Shown here piece by piece: positions 11,451 to 22,568 of a DNA stretch of 64,000 bases. A program made the translations under genes and the position numbers. Each line of letters begins with the position of its first letter. The stretch's first letter is position 1. A model generated the notes under the pieces. It had not been told where the DNA came from. It saw only the letters and a program-made list of their open reading frames with translations, and did not search any database. Origin of the DNA: Plasmodiophora brassicae (Eukaryota > Endomyxa > Phytomyxea > Plasmodiophorida > Plasmodiophoridae); NCBI GenBank assembly GCA_039704465.1, contig JASFAU010000014.1, forward strand, positions 310,001 through 374,000, given 5' to 3'.

Positions 11451-13003
11451 TCACCGGCGACGACCTGGACCTGTACAGACTGCCACCGCGGCAGCGGACG
11501 CAACGGCAACGACGCCGATGGCGCTGTAGAAGATCCTGTCCTGGACGAGTGCCCTTCGCCGGGCGACGTCATAGGGCGTACGCGTGAACGAGACCATCGT
11601 GTAGAGCGGCACCCAGGCCTTGGGGCAAACCGCATGCAGCACCTATGCGCATCCGGTTACCATCACAGCAAGGGGTACTCAATATCGGTTGCACCGACGT
11701 ACGGCCTCAACGCGTTTCTTGGCGCGGAACAGGAACGAATCCGTCTTGGAGCTCATCTCGACGAAATTCTCCAGCGACAGGTCGGCAAGTGCGATGCCAG
11801 CAGGTTGGCGCTCCCGGTTGAACTGTTCCAGGCAGGCGCGGACGTCACGGCGGGCGTGGCGCGCCCAGATGTCGGCAAACAATAGAGCATCCTCGAACCC
11901 GGCGTTCATGCCCTGCCCATAGAATGGTACAACGGCATGCGCTGCATCGCCAAGGAGGACGACAACGCCCGTGTTCCAAGGCGAGCACTTGACAGTGACC
12001 AGCGGGCTAGACGGCGCCGCGTGCACTTGGGCGACCAGGTCGGGCGCGCCGATCAGGTCGACGAAGTCGGGATACAGTTCCGTGAAGTACGCCCCGATGC
12101 TGGACGGGTCGGCGTCCAGCGCGTCCAGGTCGGCCCACGGCGCGAACAGGGTCGCCGTGAACGACCGGTCCCGATTCGGCAACGCTATCAGCATGCCCCG
12201 GGCATGCCTTGGCCAGATGTGCAGATTGTTGGGGGAGGCGAGCGCGAACTCGCCCTGGCTGCCGGCCTGGATCGTCAGCTCCTTGTACCCGACCGAAAGG
12301 AACTCCTGCGAGACGTTCACCCGCGAACACTTGCTCATGGAATCCCGCACTGACTAGTACGGCAGTCAGAGCGCCCGACACGCGAGCGTTGCTGGCGAAC
12401 GCCTACAGAGAACGCTCCGTCGGCGCCGACGATCATGTCGAACGAGACGACCTGTTTGTTGCCGTGTCGGTCAACGGTCGTCAGTTTGCCATCGGGCTGG
12501 ATGCGCTCGACGGTCGTTTCGAACCGGAACGTGATGCGATCGGTGGCGGCGAGCGCATCCAGCAGGAACGCATTCAGGTCGGACCTGGCGACCGAGTAGA
12601 TTGCCTGACCGGCATGACCGTACGGCTGGATCTTGGCGGACCCGTCCAGCGAATGGATGCAGCGGCCCTCCATGGCGATCAGCAGCGGCTGGACCCTGTC
12701 AAACAGGTCGGCCGCTTTCAACGCCTCGATTCCACGATGCGATAGCGCTAGGTTGATTGATCTGCCATGCGGCAGGTGCGTCAGACGACGTCCGGGAGCA
12801 TACCGACTATCGTACCGTTTGTTCGGATTCGTCATCTGTCCGAACTCGGTGGTGACGAGGTCGGCGCGCAGGTCGGCGCGCTTCTCGATGATCGTCAGGC
12901 GGTGGCCGGCCCGGGCCAGCAGCAGAGCGACCATGGAGCCGGTCAGGCCGGCGCCCACCACCGCGATATCGCATTCGGGGACGCCATCCCCCGGCGTTGC
13001 CAT
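11451..13003 (-). CDS. KMO: Kynurenine 3-monooxygenase
   Basis: Exons are complement(13003..12407), (12353..11703) and (11642..11451), with introns of 53 and 60 bp; the product is about 479 residues, normal for KMO. It shows the FAD Rossmann start (VVGAGLTGS), the substrate-side block GRSINLALSHRG, the GADGAFS motif, GYKELTI, LLGDAAHAVVPFYGQGMNAGFED, and a C-terminal hydrophobic segment (IGVVAVASAAAVAVC) matching the membrane anchor of mitochondrial outer-membrane KMO. The enzyme hydroxylates L-kynurenine with NADPH and O2 in tryptophan breakdown or NAD synthesis. The start at 13003 is the first in-frame ATG before the FAD motif. No other kynurenine-pathway gene is in the window. Confidence 0.92.
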
Positions 13004-13379
13004 GCCCGCCACTACTTACTGTACGAGGCGTCCCCCCGTCGCCTGGCACCACGAGCCGCACGACGGCCGTCCAATGTGTCAACCGGCAAAAAAGAAGCAC
13101 GAACACGACAACGACGTCATGGCGAGACCTGCCTGCCTATATACGAGGTGAGACGACGCCAGACGGACTGCACCACGGGCCGCCCATGACGGTTCATCGG
13201 GCCCCGCAAGGCACACGTCGTAATACTGCACTGCGCGACTGCAACGCAGCGTTCACCAAGTCGGTCGGTCGTCAGCGCAGCAGTACGCGCAGTCGGACCT
13301 GGGGGCGCTATCGCGCACCAGCGATCGAGGTACATACCGAGCGGCGCCGGCCAACACGTGCCGTGCTCCGTTACGGACG

Positions 13380-14010
13380 CTATGTGCTCCACGCTTGCTT
13401 GCGACGCCTGTTGCGCGCCCAGATCACTGCCATCCTCGATCGCAAGGACATGAACGACGATGACAAGGTCGACGAGATTGCCAATGTGCTGCGTCGGTAC
13501 GTCAAGGCAGTTGAAACACCCGATGTCGGTGCGGGAACGCCGCGGCCAGTGCAGGCGCATGCTACGATAGGCACCGTACCTGCCTCGCAGCAGCAGCAGC
13601 AGCAGCAGCGATTCCTGCCCAACGAAACGTTCGACATGCTGTACACCGCCGCCCAGATGTATTCTCCGTCGTGTCTATATCATCGATGACGTCAACGCCG
13701 GCCTGGTTGCCGATGTGCTTCGTCCAGTGGTCGATAGTGCATCGGCAAACCGCAGAACGTCGCCAGCAAACGAGAAAGCGCCCCGCCACGGTCACAACTG
13801 ACGCAGGCTTCGCTGAGCGTCATTACAGGCGCCATGCACGACGAATGCCTGGTACGTTACCTGGCCGCTGGGTCCTGCCTGATGCATCGGCGCCCTTCTA
13901 CCTAGGACGCCTTGTCGCTTGCACTCCGTCCTACGACGCCGAGCCGCTTGACACGCCCCCTGTTCGTCGTCGTCGCTTTGTCCCTACCGTGCAGAGCGTG
14001 TTCCTGTGTT
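13380..14010 (+). pseudogene. Decayed partial copy of the CDCA7-type gene (7981-8934)
   Basis: The peptide RAQITAILDRKDMNDDDKV at ~13417 matches RAQIKSVLDRKDINDENKV of the intact gene. A second eroded copy of the same segment follows, with MLYTAAQM at ~13637 and the sequence GCTTCGTCCAGTGGTCGATA at ~13718. The region after it (13930-14000: cttgacacgcccc ... gtgcagagcg) matches the 3' flank of the intact gene at 8985-9040. The zinc-finger exon is not visible here, and a CAG run (polyGln) lies at 13588-13609. Frames change repeatedly, so I read it as a 3'-half duplicate that has decayed, probably through a tandem step. Confidence 0.65.
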
Positions 14011-14229
14011 GGACCCATACACGGTACCTGGCTACCTGCGGACGTATCTTGACGTGTGAATGGTATGGGATGGGATCGTTCCCGAGAAGGTTCCGGGGCG
14101 GCGACTGCGCGACAGTCGGCTGCTGCTGGTCGGCGGTGGTGCCTGCCGCCTGGGTGGGCTGCTGACCGCACCTGCGACAGGCGGAGTTGGGCGCCATCCG
14201 CATTTGGCAGCGGCGCTCCGCCACACGCG

Positions 14230-14787
14230 ATGGGGCATTCAAGGCTGCCGCTGCTGTCGCTGCCGCGCGTGCTCGGCAAATCCGAGCTCCAGCATTACAC
14301 GTACGCCCTGGAGATGCTGGCGCTGGCGCGCGACCCCGAGTACTGGAAGCCGTCGTACGACCAGCTGCGCAACATGTACGCCCGGTACAGCGTGCCCGGG
14401 ATCAGCTACAAACCCGGCCTGGCCGAGTTGCTCTACATGTACGAATGCATGCGGGTGGCCAGGTTCGCGCGCGTCCCCCGCCTACCCGGGCAGAAATACT
14501 ACGACGCCCTGTTCTGGAACGAACCCGTTATCGATACGCTGCTGGCGCGGTTCGCCGTCACGCCGACGCCGACCGTGCCCCGCGTCCTGGCCGACCACCA
14601 GCAATGGCTGGAAGACCAGGACCCGGACCCGGAGCTCGCCTTCCACCTGCAGGAGAAGGAGCTCAGGGCGAAGTTCGCGCTTCGAGCGCAGACACCCGCC
14701 AAACCGAAACGACCCGCCAAGCCAAGCAGCCCGTCCAAGCCCGCAACCACGCCGGCCGACGCCGCCGTCGACTCCGACGATGACTAG
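14230..14787 (+). CDS. Unrecognised protein, tandem-pair member 1
   Basis: The ORF of 185 residues starts at the ATG at 14230 (MGHSRLPLL). It shares a colinear block with the next gene: YTYALE(M/L)LALARDP.YW, YD.L.N.Y.RY.VPG, KPG.A.LL.MY.C.RVA, NEPV.D.LL.RFAV and DH..WL.DQD. The C-terminus differs from its neighbour, being a Lys/Pro/Ala tail ending in Asp residues. It looks alpha-helical, without signal peptide or membrane segment. I do not recognise the family; paralogy with its neighbour supports a real gene. Confidence 0.65.
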   Translation: MGHSRLPLLSLPRVLGKSELQHYTYALEMLALARDPEYWKPSYDQLRNMYARYSVPGISYKPGLAELLYMYECMRVARFARVPRLPGQKYYDALFWNEPVIDTLLARFAVTPTPTVPRVLADHQQWLEDQDPDPELAFHLQEKELRAKFALRAQTPAKPKRPAKPSSPSKPATTPADAAVDSDDD

Positions 14788-14966
14788 CGCGAACCACGAT
14801 ATGCCATTTCTGTTTTATTATACGATGCAACGTCCTGCAGGCCCATTCGCCCTTGGGGAGCGCTGCTGGTGCCAAGCCGAGCGCTGACTGGCGTTGCGTG
14901 CGCGTGATTCCGCCGGGGCCTGCCCGTACGTACGACCTGGACGGACGGCGCTGGCGCTGCGCACCG

Positions 14967-15551
14967 ATGGGCAAGCGCACGGCTCCGACGATCAGCTTCT
15001 CGCGTGCCATGACGCGGACGGCGCTGCAGCGGTACACGTACGCGCTGGAGCTGCTGGCGCTGGCGCGGGACCCGGCGTACTGGCGCCCGACCTACGACCG
15101 CCTGGTGAACCTGTACGGCAGGTATCACGTGCCCGGCGTCATGGACAAGCCGGGCGTTGCGCAGCTGCTCGACATGTACGATTGCCTGCGTGTCGCCAAG
15201 CACACGAAAGTGCCACGACGCGTCGGGCAGGCATGGCGGGAGGTCGTCCTCTGGAATGAGCCCGTCGTCGACGCCCTCCTGGACCGGTTCGCCGTATCGC
15301 CCGCGCCCAGCATCGAGTGTGCCGTTCGCGACCATATGGTCTGGCTGCGTGACCAGGATACCGATGTCGAGTTCCGTCGCCAGGAGATCGACCTGAGGAA
15401 CGACCTGACCAGCAAACGTGTCGCCCGTCTGCGCCGGCGCCGCCAGGAAGAGATCGAAGAGGATCGCCGCCTAGAGCAACAGGAACTCCAACTGCAGAAG
15501 TACGTTGAGCAGTACCACAAAGAACGGGAACAGCCACCTGACGTCGATTGA
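14967..15551 (+). CDS. Unrecognised protein, tandem-pair member 2, coiled-coil tail
   Basis: The ORF of 194 residues starts at the ATG at 14967 (MGKRTAPT), 180 bp after the stop of its paralogue. The N-terminal ~150 residues align with member 1 without gaps over most of their length. The C-terminus is replaced by a charged coiled-coil-like stretch (RRRRQEEIEEDRRLEQQ). The pair probably arose by local duplication followed by divergence of the tails. Function is unknown. Confidence 0.65.
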   Translation: MGKRTAPTISFSRAMTRTALQRYTYALELLALARDPAYWRPTYDRLVNLYGRYHVPGVMDKPGVAQLLDMYDCLRVAKHTKVPRRVGQAWREVVLWNEPVVDALLDRFAVSPAPSIECAVRDHMVWLRDQDTDVEFRRQEIDLRNDLTSKRVARLRRRRQEEIEEDRRLEQQELQLQKYVEQYHKEREQPPDVD

Positions 15552-16861
15552 CCTGTGCCCGCCCAGCTAGGCGTGATGTTCGTCAATTCGCACGTAATAC
15601 AATATAAGTATGGATCAGATACCTCGGTCAAGTGTCGCGGCCCCTAATATCGACAAGGGCAGCCGCCCACGACCTATCTCACCAGACGGTGCCCAGCTGA
15701 CCTCGACGTCACGCATCAGTTAAGCTTGCTCGTTATTGTCGGACCCGTACGTGCACTCGCATCCACATCCCTCTTGCTGACATGCGCTAGCGACGTCTGT
15801 CGCTTGCATCCAATTGCGAATACTGTCTGGAGTGTACCCGGTTATGGTATAGTTATCCGAGTTCTGACTGCACCATATTCATAGCGGTCAGGACGTCCCC
15901 AGAGCCCCCGGCCCTGCGTTCTTGTTGGAGATTTGAAGACATGCATGCAGGACTGCGCTGTGACCTACAAAGGTCCACATTGGGGGTTGACCCAGACCAG
16001 GACCGTATTCAACGAGGCGCCATCAACCGCATGGCAAATGCTGGATACAATGTCGCGCTCGGGTACCGATGGTATCGGCTTTTGGAACGCAGCAGGTGCC
16101 GGCGATGAGGCTGCAATAATCGTGGGCCCTGAGGCTGCAATGATCGTGGGCCCTGAGGCTGCAATGATCGTGGGCCCTGAGGCTGCAATGATCGTGGGCC
16201 CCATCCGCACATTCGTCAGGTAGGTATCCTGCAAACGAACAAAAAGCGGTTACATCGCCATGCGGTTCCCCGGTGGTCCCCCTCCCGAGTACTGAACAGG
16301 CCAAACACCATTTGGCTTCGCAATTCGGAATGAGATACGGCACATTCGGTGTTGTATGAACGTAACCGATATGCAGAGCGCCCCGACGCAGTTTCGTCGT
16401 AGCCGATACGCTCGGAATCCAGACGGCGTCAGCAGAAAGGGACTATTGTGTCACAACGGAGCTGCCTAGGCGATTCAGCCGTGTAGGCGACGGTTCTATC
16501 GCCACCAACGGTACCGCGGTGCCCGCACTTGGGAGACGAGCGATTCCGCATACGTCTGCGCGCAGCTGCCCTACCAAGGCAAAGGCGCCTGTTCCCTTGT
16601 CGCTTATACCGGTCGCCACATATGGTTCAGCCACCCACTAACTATGCACTAGCCTGGAGATATGGCGTGCGCGAAACAGAAAGCCAATAGAGAAACGGCG
16701 CAGGGGCAGTAGGCGCGGGCAGACCAACTGTCTCCTGTCGCGTCGCGTCGCCGGCATGACTCTTGATTTATTGTTGGGAGCGAGGATTACGTGCTGGGCC
16801 GAACGGACATGACACGACCGTCGATCACGTGCGTCTACCACAGCGGCAGCGCGCTCGGTCC
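15552..16861. other. Intergenic region without a recognised gene
   Basis: No frame here resembles a known protein. The only structure noted is the 24-bp tandem repeat at 16107-16202. The 3' end of the GH18 gene lies at the right border. Confidence 0.45.
16107..16202. repeat. Minisatellite, four 24-bp units
   Basis: The unit is 24 bp (gaggctgcaatgatcgtggg followed by ccct), repeated four times with two single-base changes. As a multiple of three it keeps one frame open and would encode EAAMIVGP repeats, but the surrounding frame has no other sign of coding. Confidence 0.85.
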
Positions 16862-17999
16862 TCACTCGTCGTCGTCGGTGAAAGGCGTGTGACCAGGACG
16901 GGACAGCGCTGCAATGAGGGCTTTCATGAAACCGAGCGTGCCCGCCTGCCCATACGTGTTGCAGGTGGGCGACGCCGACCCCGGCGGGCAATCCGTGTCG
17001 CGATCCAGCGACCACATGTGCAGGCCGCCCAGGCCATTCCGCAACGCGAACCTCGTCAGCGTGTGCACATCATCGATCGTGAACGTCTCGTCCGGCGTGT
17101 CGTTGCCGCCGATCATGGGCGTCACCTCGATCTGCGCGTATGGCAGGTTGTAGGCCTTGTGCAGGTTGACAGCCGACCGGACCGCAGAGCGCCCCATCTG
17201 ACACTGGCCGGTCGTGTTCGACACGATACAGTTGCCGCCGGCCGAGCTCCCGTAGTCCATCGCCATCAGGTTGATGTAGTACCCGGTCAGGGCATACCGG
17301 GCGATCGACGACATGACCATGGTGCCGTGATGGCCCAGGCTCGGCTGGGCCGTCCCGCCCAGCGTCGCCACTGTGAAACTCCAGCGAAGGCCCGGGAACA
17401 CGGCCTGGGCCACCTTGACGCGTTGTACCAGGCTGTCGACGTCCGCCTGCGTCTGCCCACCCTCAATGTCGAAATCGAACCCGACCAGCGACCGCGAGTT
17501 GTACCGGGCGACGAAGGCCAGGAAGTCAGCGTCGCGGGCGCAGCGGAAGGTGCCCTGGGCGCCACCGGTCGACACGATGTATCCCAGGCCGGCGTCGACC
17601 CAGCGTGGCACGTTCGCCTTGACGATCGTGCTGCTGGGCACGCCCACCCACGTCTCCGATCCGCACGTTCCGCCTGCGAACGCCCAGGTCACCGTCGACA
17701 CGCCCAGCGACTGCACCAACGACACTAGCGACGTGGACGAGCCGTTCACGCCCGTCCCGAATTCGTTGCTGCTCCTAGCCGCGATCATGGGTCAGGTCGC
17801 AACCGGTCGATCAGCCACGGTCGTCATCGCACCAGTTCAAGTGGATGCCAATGTCCTTGTACGGGCTAAACATCACGCGTGACTCGACGACCGCGATGCC
17901 ACAGACGACCACGGCGGCGGTCAGCACGGCCACCAGTGCGACACCCCTCGGGCCTGGCAACATTCTTGTGGGGATCCGCGCCATCGGAGCCTTCGGCAT
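16862..17999 (-). CDS. Secreted GH18 chitinase-like protein, single domain
   Basis: Exons are complement(17999..17833) and (17774..16862) over a 58-bp intron that splits the TGG of LNW; the product is about 359 residues. The N-terminus is hydrophobic (signal peptide or anchor: VALVAVLTAAVVVCGIAVV), followed by MFSPYKDIGIHLNW. The GH18 barrel has [12 protein letters not shown], the catalytic strand VGFDFDIEGG (the DxDxE end is kept, but the first Asp of DGxDxDxE is Val), LMAMDYGSS and [13 protein letters not shown]18 enzymes cleave chitin by substrate-assisted catalysis with the final Glu as acid. It is closest to the third domain of the large GH18 protein at 23.4-27.3 kb. Confidence 0.87.
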
Positions 18000-18070
18000 T
18001 TGCTGCCGGTGCCGTCGTCGTACGTGCCGCGACGTCGACCGCCCATACAATGTTGATTTATGTACAGCGC

Positions 18071-19588
18071 CTACACGATGGTGACCAGGGCGACACCCTG
18101 TCGGGACCGTTGAATCGCGTCGCGCAGGTCGGCGTCGTCGCGATCGGACCAGGGCCGCCCGCTATTGATACATTCGACGCGCCGTTGCTGGAGGCGCGCG
18201 ACCTCAGCGCATTGCGGGTCACCGCTGACGACCATGACGAGGGTGTCGGGCGGTGCCGCTCCCAGCAGCGCCTGCAGGCCCTGGTCGAGGTCGGCATCGC
18301 CCGAATCGAACAGCGTCTTGAGGCGGCAGACGATCAGGTCGAACGGCGACTGGGAGCGCAGGGCGCTCGTCGTACATCGGACAACGTCGCCAGGCGACGA
18401 TGCGGTTTGCGCCGATACGATCGACGGCGACAGGGCGGCCAGCGTCTGCGCGTCATCGATCCAGGCGGATCGGCGGGCGAATCGATGGACGGCCTCCATG
18501 ATGGTCGGGCGCTGGGCAGTGGACGCGCTGGGCAGCGCAAAGTGTGGCCCGTTGGCGATCTTCAGCGACACCAGCGCCATGGTCGTCTTGGCGTCGATGC
18601 GGCTGTCGTGGCACCCGTCCTGGATCGTGGTCGACAGGTACCGGCGTGCCAGGTACCGCAGCGAGTGCTTGCGGCCAGGTCGCCCGGTCGGGTACAGCAC
18701 CGACGTATCGATGCAATGGTCATGGACGATACGCAGGGCGCGCAGGTCGTTCTCCAGGGAATGGCCGCAGAGGATGGCGGATTCGGCGCCCATCAACGCC
18801 AACAGGCGATCGCGCGCCTCCTCCAGCGTCGTCTGGACGGGCTCGAGCAGTTCAGCAGTGATCCCACTGTACCTGGTGTTGTAGTCGACGATGGGCGACG
18901 CGGGGCGCACCAGCGTGTCATACAGGACGACCAGGTCGGCATCGACAACGGACAGACGCGTCAGTTCGAGGCCGTTGGCGGTGGTGCACATCTCGCAGTC
19001 GACGGCCAGAAGGCGTGCACTGGCAAGGTCGGCAACGGGTGGCGCTCGACGCCAACCGTCGTCAGTCAGGCACGTCGGCAGCGGGTACTCATTGGCGATT
19101 AGCTCCTCTTGCGTCAGACGGTAGGACGATGCCGACGGCAATGGCGCGGATGCGGCCGCCAGTTTACGCTGCTTGCGCGCTTGTGCCTTGGAGGTGGCAA
19201 TCTGGCACGTAATGATGGATTCCAGGACGCAGGTGGCGCTGAACGACGACGCTGGCAGCGATAGGGGAAGGCGACAGGCGGACTGGAGGTGTCCGGACAG
19301 CACTGATGCGGAATGGGTGGTCAGACCGGGTACCACGACGACGAGCGCGCCGTTGAGGAGCGGGCGGTGTCGCAGGCAGAACCACTGCGGATTATCACAG
19401 TCGGCCAGGGCCCACATCAGGACCTGATGCAGGTGCGACATGCGAATCGGGTCGGGAACGCCTGTGCATAGGTGGAAGGTCGGGCGCAGATCGTTGCCGA
19501 ATTGGCGCAGGTACTCGGCGCGTGCCGACAGACGCTGCTGAACGACACTGCCGCGCGCGTCTGCGCGTTGGCGTCGCTTGCGACCCAT
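18071..19588 (-). CDS. DEDDh 3'-5' RNA exonuclease, REXO/Rex family
   Basis: One ORF of 505 residues with an ATG at 19588. The exonuclease domain (about residues 190-345) has LLAVDCEMC (Asp/Glu of ExoI), DTLVRP with DYNTRYSGIT, GHSLENDLRAL (ExoII), DTSVLYP, and HDSRIDA (ExoIII His and Asp). This is the REXO1/REXO5/Rex1 type that trims RNA 3' ends such as 5S rRNA, tRNA and snoRNA. The N-terminal ~140 residues and the C-terminal ~160 residues, the latter with a weak RRM-like pattern, are not assigned. An additional upstream exon is possible. Confidence 0.85.
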   Translation of the reverse strand: MGRKRRQRADARGSVVQQRLSARAEYLRQFGNDLRPTFHLCTGVPDPIRMSHLHQVLMWALADCDNPQWFCLRHRPLLNGALVVVVPGLTTHSASVLSGHLQSACRLPLSLPASSFSATCVLESIITCQIATSKAQARKQRKLAAASAPLPSASSYRLTQEELIANEYPLPTCLTDDGWRRAPPVADLASARLLAVDCEMCTTANGLELTRLSVVDADLVVLYDTLVRPASPIVDYNTRYSGITAELLEPVQTTLEEARDRLLALMGAESAILCGHSLENDLRALRIVHDHCIDTSVLYPTGRPGRKHSLRYLARRYLSTTIQDGCHDSRIDAKTTMALVSLKIANGPHFALPSASTAQRPTIMEAVHRFARRSAWIDDAQTLAALSPSIVSAQTASSPGDVVRCTTSALRSQSPFDLIVCRLKTLFDSGDADLDQGLQALLGAAPPDTLVMVVSGDPQCAEVARLQQRRVECINSGRPWSDRDDADLRDAIQRSRQGVALVTIV

Positions 19589-21148
19589 TCAGCCCGCTGC
19601 TGGCCAGCCCCACGGCGCCGCCGCGCCAACGTCGTGACACACCGCTGCACTGCACGGCGGCGAGTCGCGCAGTCCGCCGGAAATAGCCGCGGGGCGACCG
19701 CACACATCGTGGTACAGCTACGGCCGCACTTGAAGATGGTGAACCGAGCCATCCCGAGTTCAATTCATCTGCGAAAGCCGGGGTTCGTCGTCGAGATGCT
19801 AGTTTGGTAACCGACAAGATCAGCAACCCGCAATACTCGTCCATCCAGAGCAGGCAACACCGATGTCTACGACTAAATCATTGTTGCGCGCGACGCCCTC
19901 AACGTCCACCGACGACGGGGCCGGCGTAACTGGCGGATCCGTCCCAGGGCACGAGCGCTATCGTATTTCTTGGTCAACAAGACGGGGTGACAGCGGTTCA
20001 ACGATGTGGCGATGAATGCAGGCCAACTCCAGGGACGTGTATTGAAATAATTCGCAATCGCTCGGGTGCCTGCCGTCGTGTAATGTACCTCCCATACTAC
20101 GAGCTCACCAAGTCTGTATCAACAAAACGTCAGTATTCGGGTGGCAGTGTTGCAGCGAGGCAGCACTGGCAGCAACGATGCTCCATCAGAGTAAGGATGA
20201 CACAATTTTGAGTCGTCATGATAAGGATCGGAGAGATTCCCATTGCATTGATTCATCACGCGGAGCAGCGCGCGCCCAGGCAACAACGCTACGATGAGGA
20301 CGTACCTGGCAATGGCAATTGTCGGACGACGCGCGGCGGTTTTTGAATGAATGCCGTACGGACACCGCAGCGGCCCTCGGCCCGCTGCCCCTGGACGACA
20401 ATATTAGGGCCATCGCTCATACACTACGGACCGGTACAGGTTTGCGTAGCAGATCGTGGCGTCTGCAGACCCAGCGCGGCTACATAGGTAGCGCGGGTGC
20501 CCCAGGAGAGCTTGCACTCATCGGTACCGTTAGCCGTGTCGGGGTACTTCGTAGCAAACCAGGGTCTTCCTGACGTGGACGTGGCCGTCAGCCATGTTTG
20601 TCTTTCGTTCTCTCTGGCACCGATATTGACCAGGTAATGAAGGGAGGATGCAGCTCTTCTCCAAGATCTGCTTCATCTGCCGAGCAGCCATGTAGCCTAA
20701 ATACCAGAAGCTCGTCTGTATCTCGTTCCGATCGCCTGCTAGGCGAAAGATCAAGAGATTCGTGTGGCGGTGTGGGTCACCCCTTGCGGCACGAAGCTAA
20801 ACCCGGAACTCCCATACGACAAAGCAACCGAATCCATCCGCATCGCATTCTCGTTCGATCTGCCAACCCACCGAACGGGTAATCCGCGTTCCCGCGTCAT
20901 GTTCATCGCATCGGTATCCCGGATACGGCCCGTGTTTACGAAACATATTCACAAACAGGCCAACCACAATGAGAATGCTCGCGAATCGCTGCGTACCGCT
21001 GGTAACGTCGATGAGCACTAGCTGAGCCGGTGACACCGGCCTGCAACCCAACCCCATATGCAGAGCTACGCGAGCTTGGCTTGCAGGGTTGTTTGATCAC
21101 GTGCCCAGTGAACGGTGATTCCGATCAGTACACCATCTGTTTTACGTT
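19589..21148. other. Intergenic region, nothing recognised
   Basis: About 1.5 kb with only short random-looking frames. I saw no tRNA, rRNA, repeat or element ends in it. The composition is less GC-rich than the flanking genes. Confidence 0.45.
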
Positions 21149-21816
21149 CTAGCGTTGGGCATGTCGAGCCTTGAGCAGCGCTGAGACGTTCTTGAAATTG
21201 AGGTCGTCGGCCGTCCCCAGCAAGCGGAACGCGATCGCTTCGCTGGTGGTCAGGCGTACACCATCGCGTGCCATCTGCTGCAATGCAACGTCCATGTCCA
21301 TCGGTCGCTGGCTGCCAACGGCATCGCACACGACGTGGACGGTGACGCCAATGCCGAGTAGGTCAAGGGCCGATTGGTGTACGCAGACGTGGGTCTGGGA
21401 TACGACGAACTCAGAGAGAGAGAATAACAGGGACGTCCCATGGTGTGTGTACCTCGATCCCAACAAGTACGACGTCCTTGACATGGTTCTCCCTGAGCCA
21501 GGCGCTGACCTGCGGGGTCACCATCGAGAATTGCATCTTGTTGACCTTAATGGCGGCATTGTCGAGCGGGCCCAGGTCGTCGACAGTCTTGCCAAGCCGT
21601 TCCGGGTTCTGTACGCCGGTCAACGACGAGGCCAACTTCGCGGTACAGACGACCCCCGACCTGCTCGGTGACGACAATCGGGATCCGCATCGTGCGACAG
21701 ACGTCCACCATCAGCCGGGCACTGCGCACGATATCGGGGAAGTTCGCGACAACGTGCGCGAACCGCTCCTGCAGGTCGCATACGAAGAGGGCGCTGGGCC
21801 GCCGCAGGGTCGCCAT
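21149..21816 (-). CDS. Isochorismatase-domain protein (ISOC1/2-like)
   Basis: Exons are complement(21816..21661), (21608..21453) and (21394..21149), introns 52 and 58 bp, total 185 residues, the normal size for animal ISOC2. It has ALFVCDLQERF (catalytic Asp), a Lys at KMQFSM, and GIETHVCV carrying the nucleophile Cys, then DLLGIGVTVHVVCDA and TTSEAIAFRLLG. These are cysteine hydrolases of uncertain substrate. The second intron contains a CT-run (TTCTCTCTCTCTC) before its acceptor. The start at 21816 is the ATG just before the conserved Asp strand. Confidence 0.88.
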
Positions 21817-21996
21817 CCGGTCACGGAGCACGACTCGGCAGCCCCGGGCGCAGTTCGCCGCGTTCGCCACTCGCACCACCGCCCCCCGGATCAATACAAT
21901 ATTAATCCGTGCATTGTTATTCGGAACGGAGATCGGCCCCGGCGGTCGCCATCTTGTCTGCAGCTTCCAGTGGCCGCGGGTTCATTTTGATTCGGC

Positions 21997-22524
21997 ATGG
22001 GCAACTTGTGGTCGTCGGCGCCGACGACGGGCGACCAGTACCGGGCGGAGGCGGCCGTGCACGCGGCCAGACGTGCCGAGTTGCTGTCCCGGTCGCAGGC
22101 GGCGTGGCGTGCCGGCGATAAGGCGCTGGCGAAATCGCTGTCGGATGCGGGCAAGGCCGAGGGCGCGCGTGTCCTAGAGGCGAATGCCCGCGCGGCTGAC
22201 GCGTATTTTACGTCGAACAACAAAGGCAGGCCGGTGGCCGAGGTGGACCTTCACGGGTTGTTCGCCGACGAGGCCGTCGTCCGTATCGAGGAGCGTATCA
22301 AGGCTTGTCGTGCAGCCGGCCAGCCTCATCTAGTCGTCATTGTCGGGCAAGGCAATCACAGCAAAGACGGCATCCCTGTCTTGAAACCGCGTATCCGAAA
22401 CCTGATGGAGCAGTACGGGTTCTCGGTCGTCGTCGACAAACCCAACCGAGGGTGCATCCTAGTCCAGTTCGACGGGAACCGTCGCTGGGTCGACATACTC
22501 AATGCAGCATGCACCATACTTTGA
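21997..22524 (+). CDS. DUF1771-Smr domain protein, probably N-myristoylated
   Basis: The ORF of 175 residues has an N-terminal helical DUF1771-like region (YRAEAAVHAARRAELLSRSQ ...) and a C-terminal Smr domain (VDLHGLFADEAV, then VGQGNHSKDG, PVLKP). Smr domains bind or cut nucleic acids; the DLHGL and HGxG-like motifs (here GQGNHS) are seen. The N-terminus MGNLWSS fits the N-myristoylation consensus (Gly2, Ser6), which would place this protein at a membrane. The divergent partner is the isochorismatase gene, 180 bp away. Confidence 0.82.
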   Translation: MGNLWSSAPTTGDQYRAEAAVHAARRAELLSRSQAAWRAGDKALAKSLSDAGKAEGARVLEANARAADAYFTSNNKGRPVAEVDLHGLFADEAVVRIEERIKACRAAGQPHLVVIVGQGNHSKDGIPVLKPRIRNLMEQYGFSVVVDKPNRGCILVQFDGNRRWVDILNAACTIL

Positions 22525-22568
22525 GATATTTGTTCGCCCGCTCAGATATTCACGTATCTGTTACCGTC

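Noticed and set aside
15933..16223. Protein with EAAMIVGP repeats
   Set aside because: The repeat keeps frame only because its unit is 24 bp; the flanks show no coding character.
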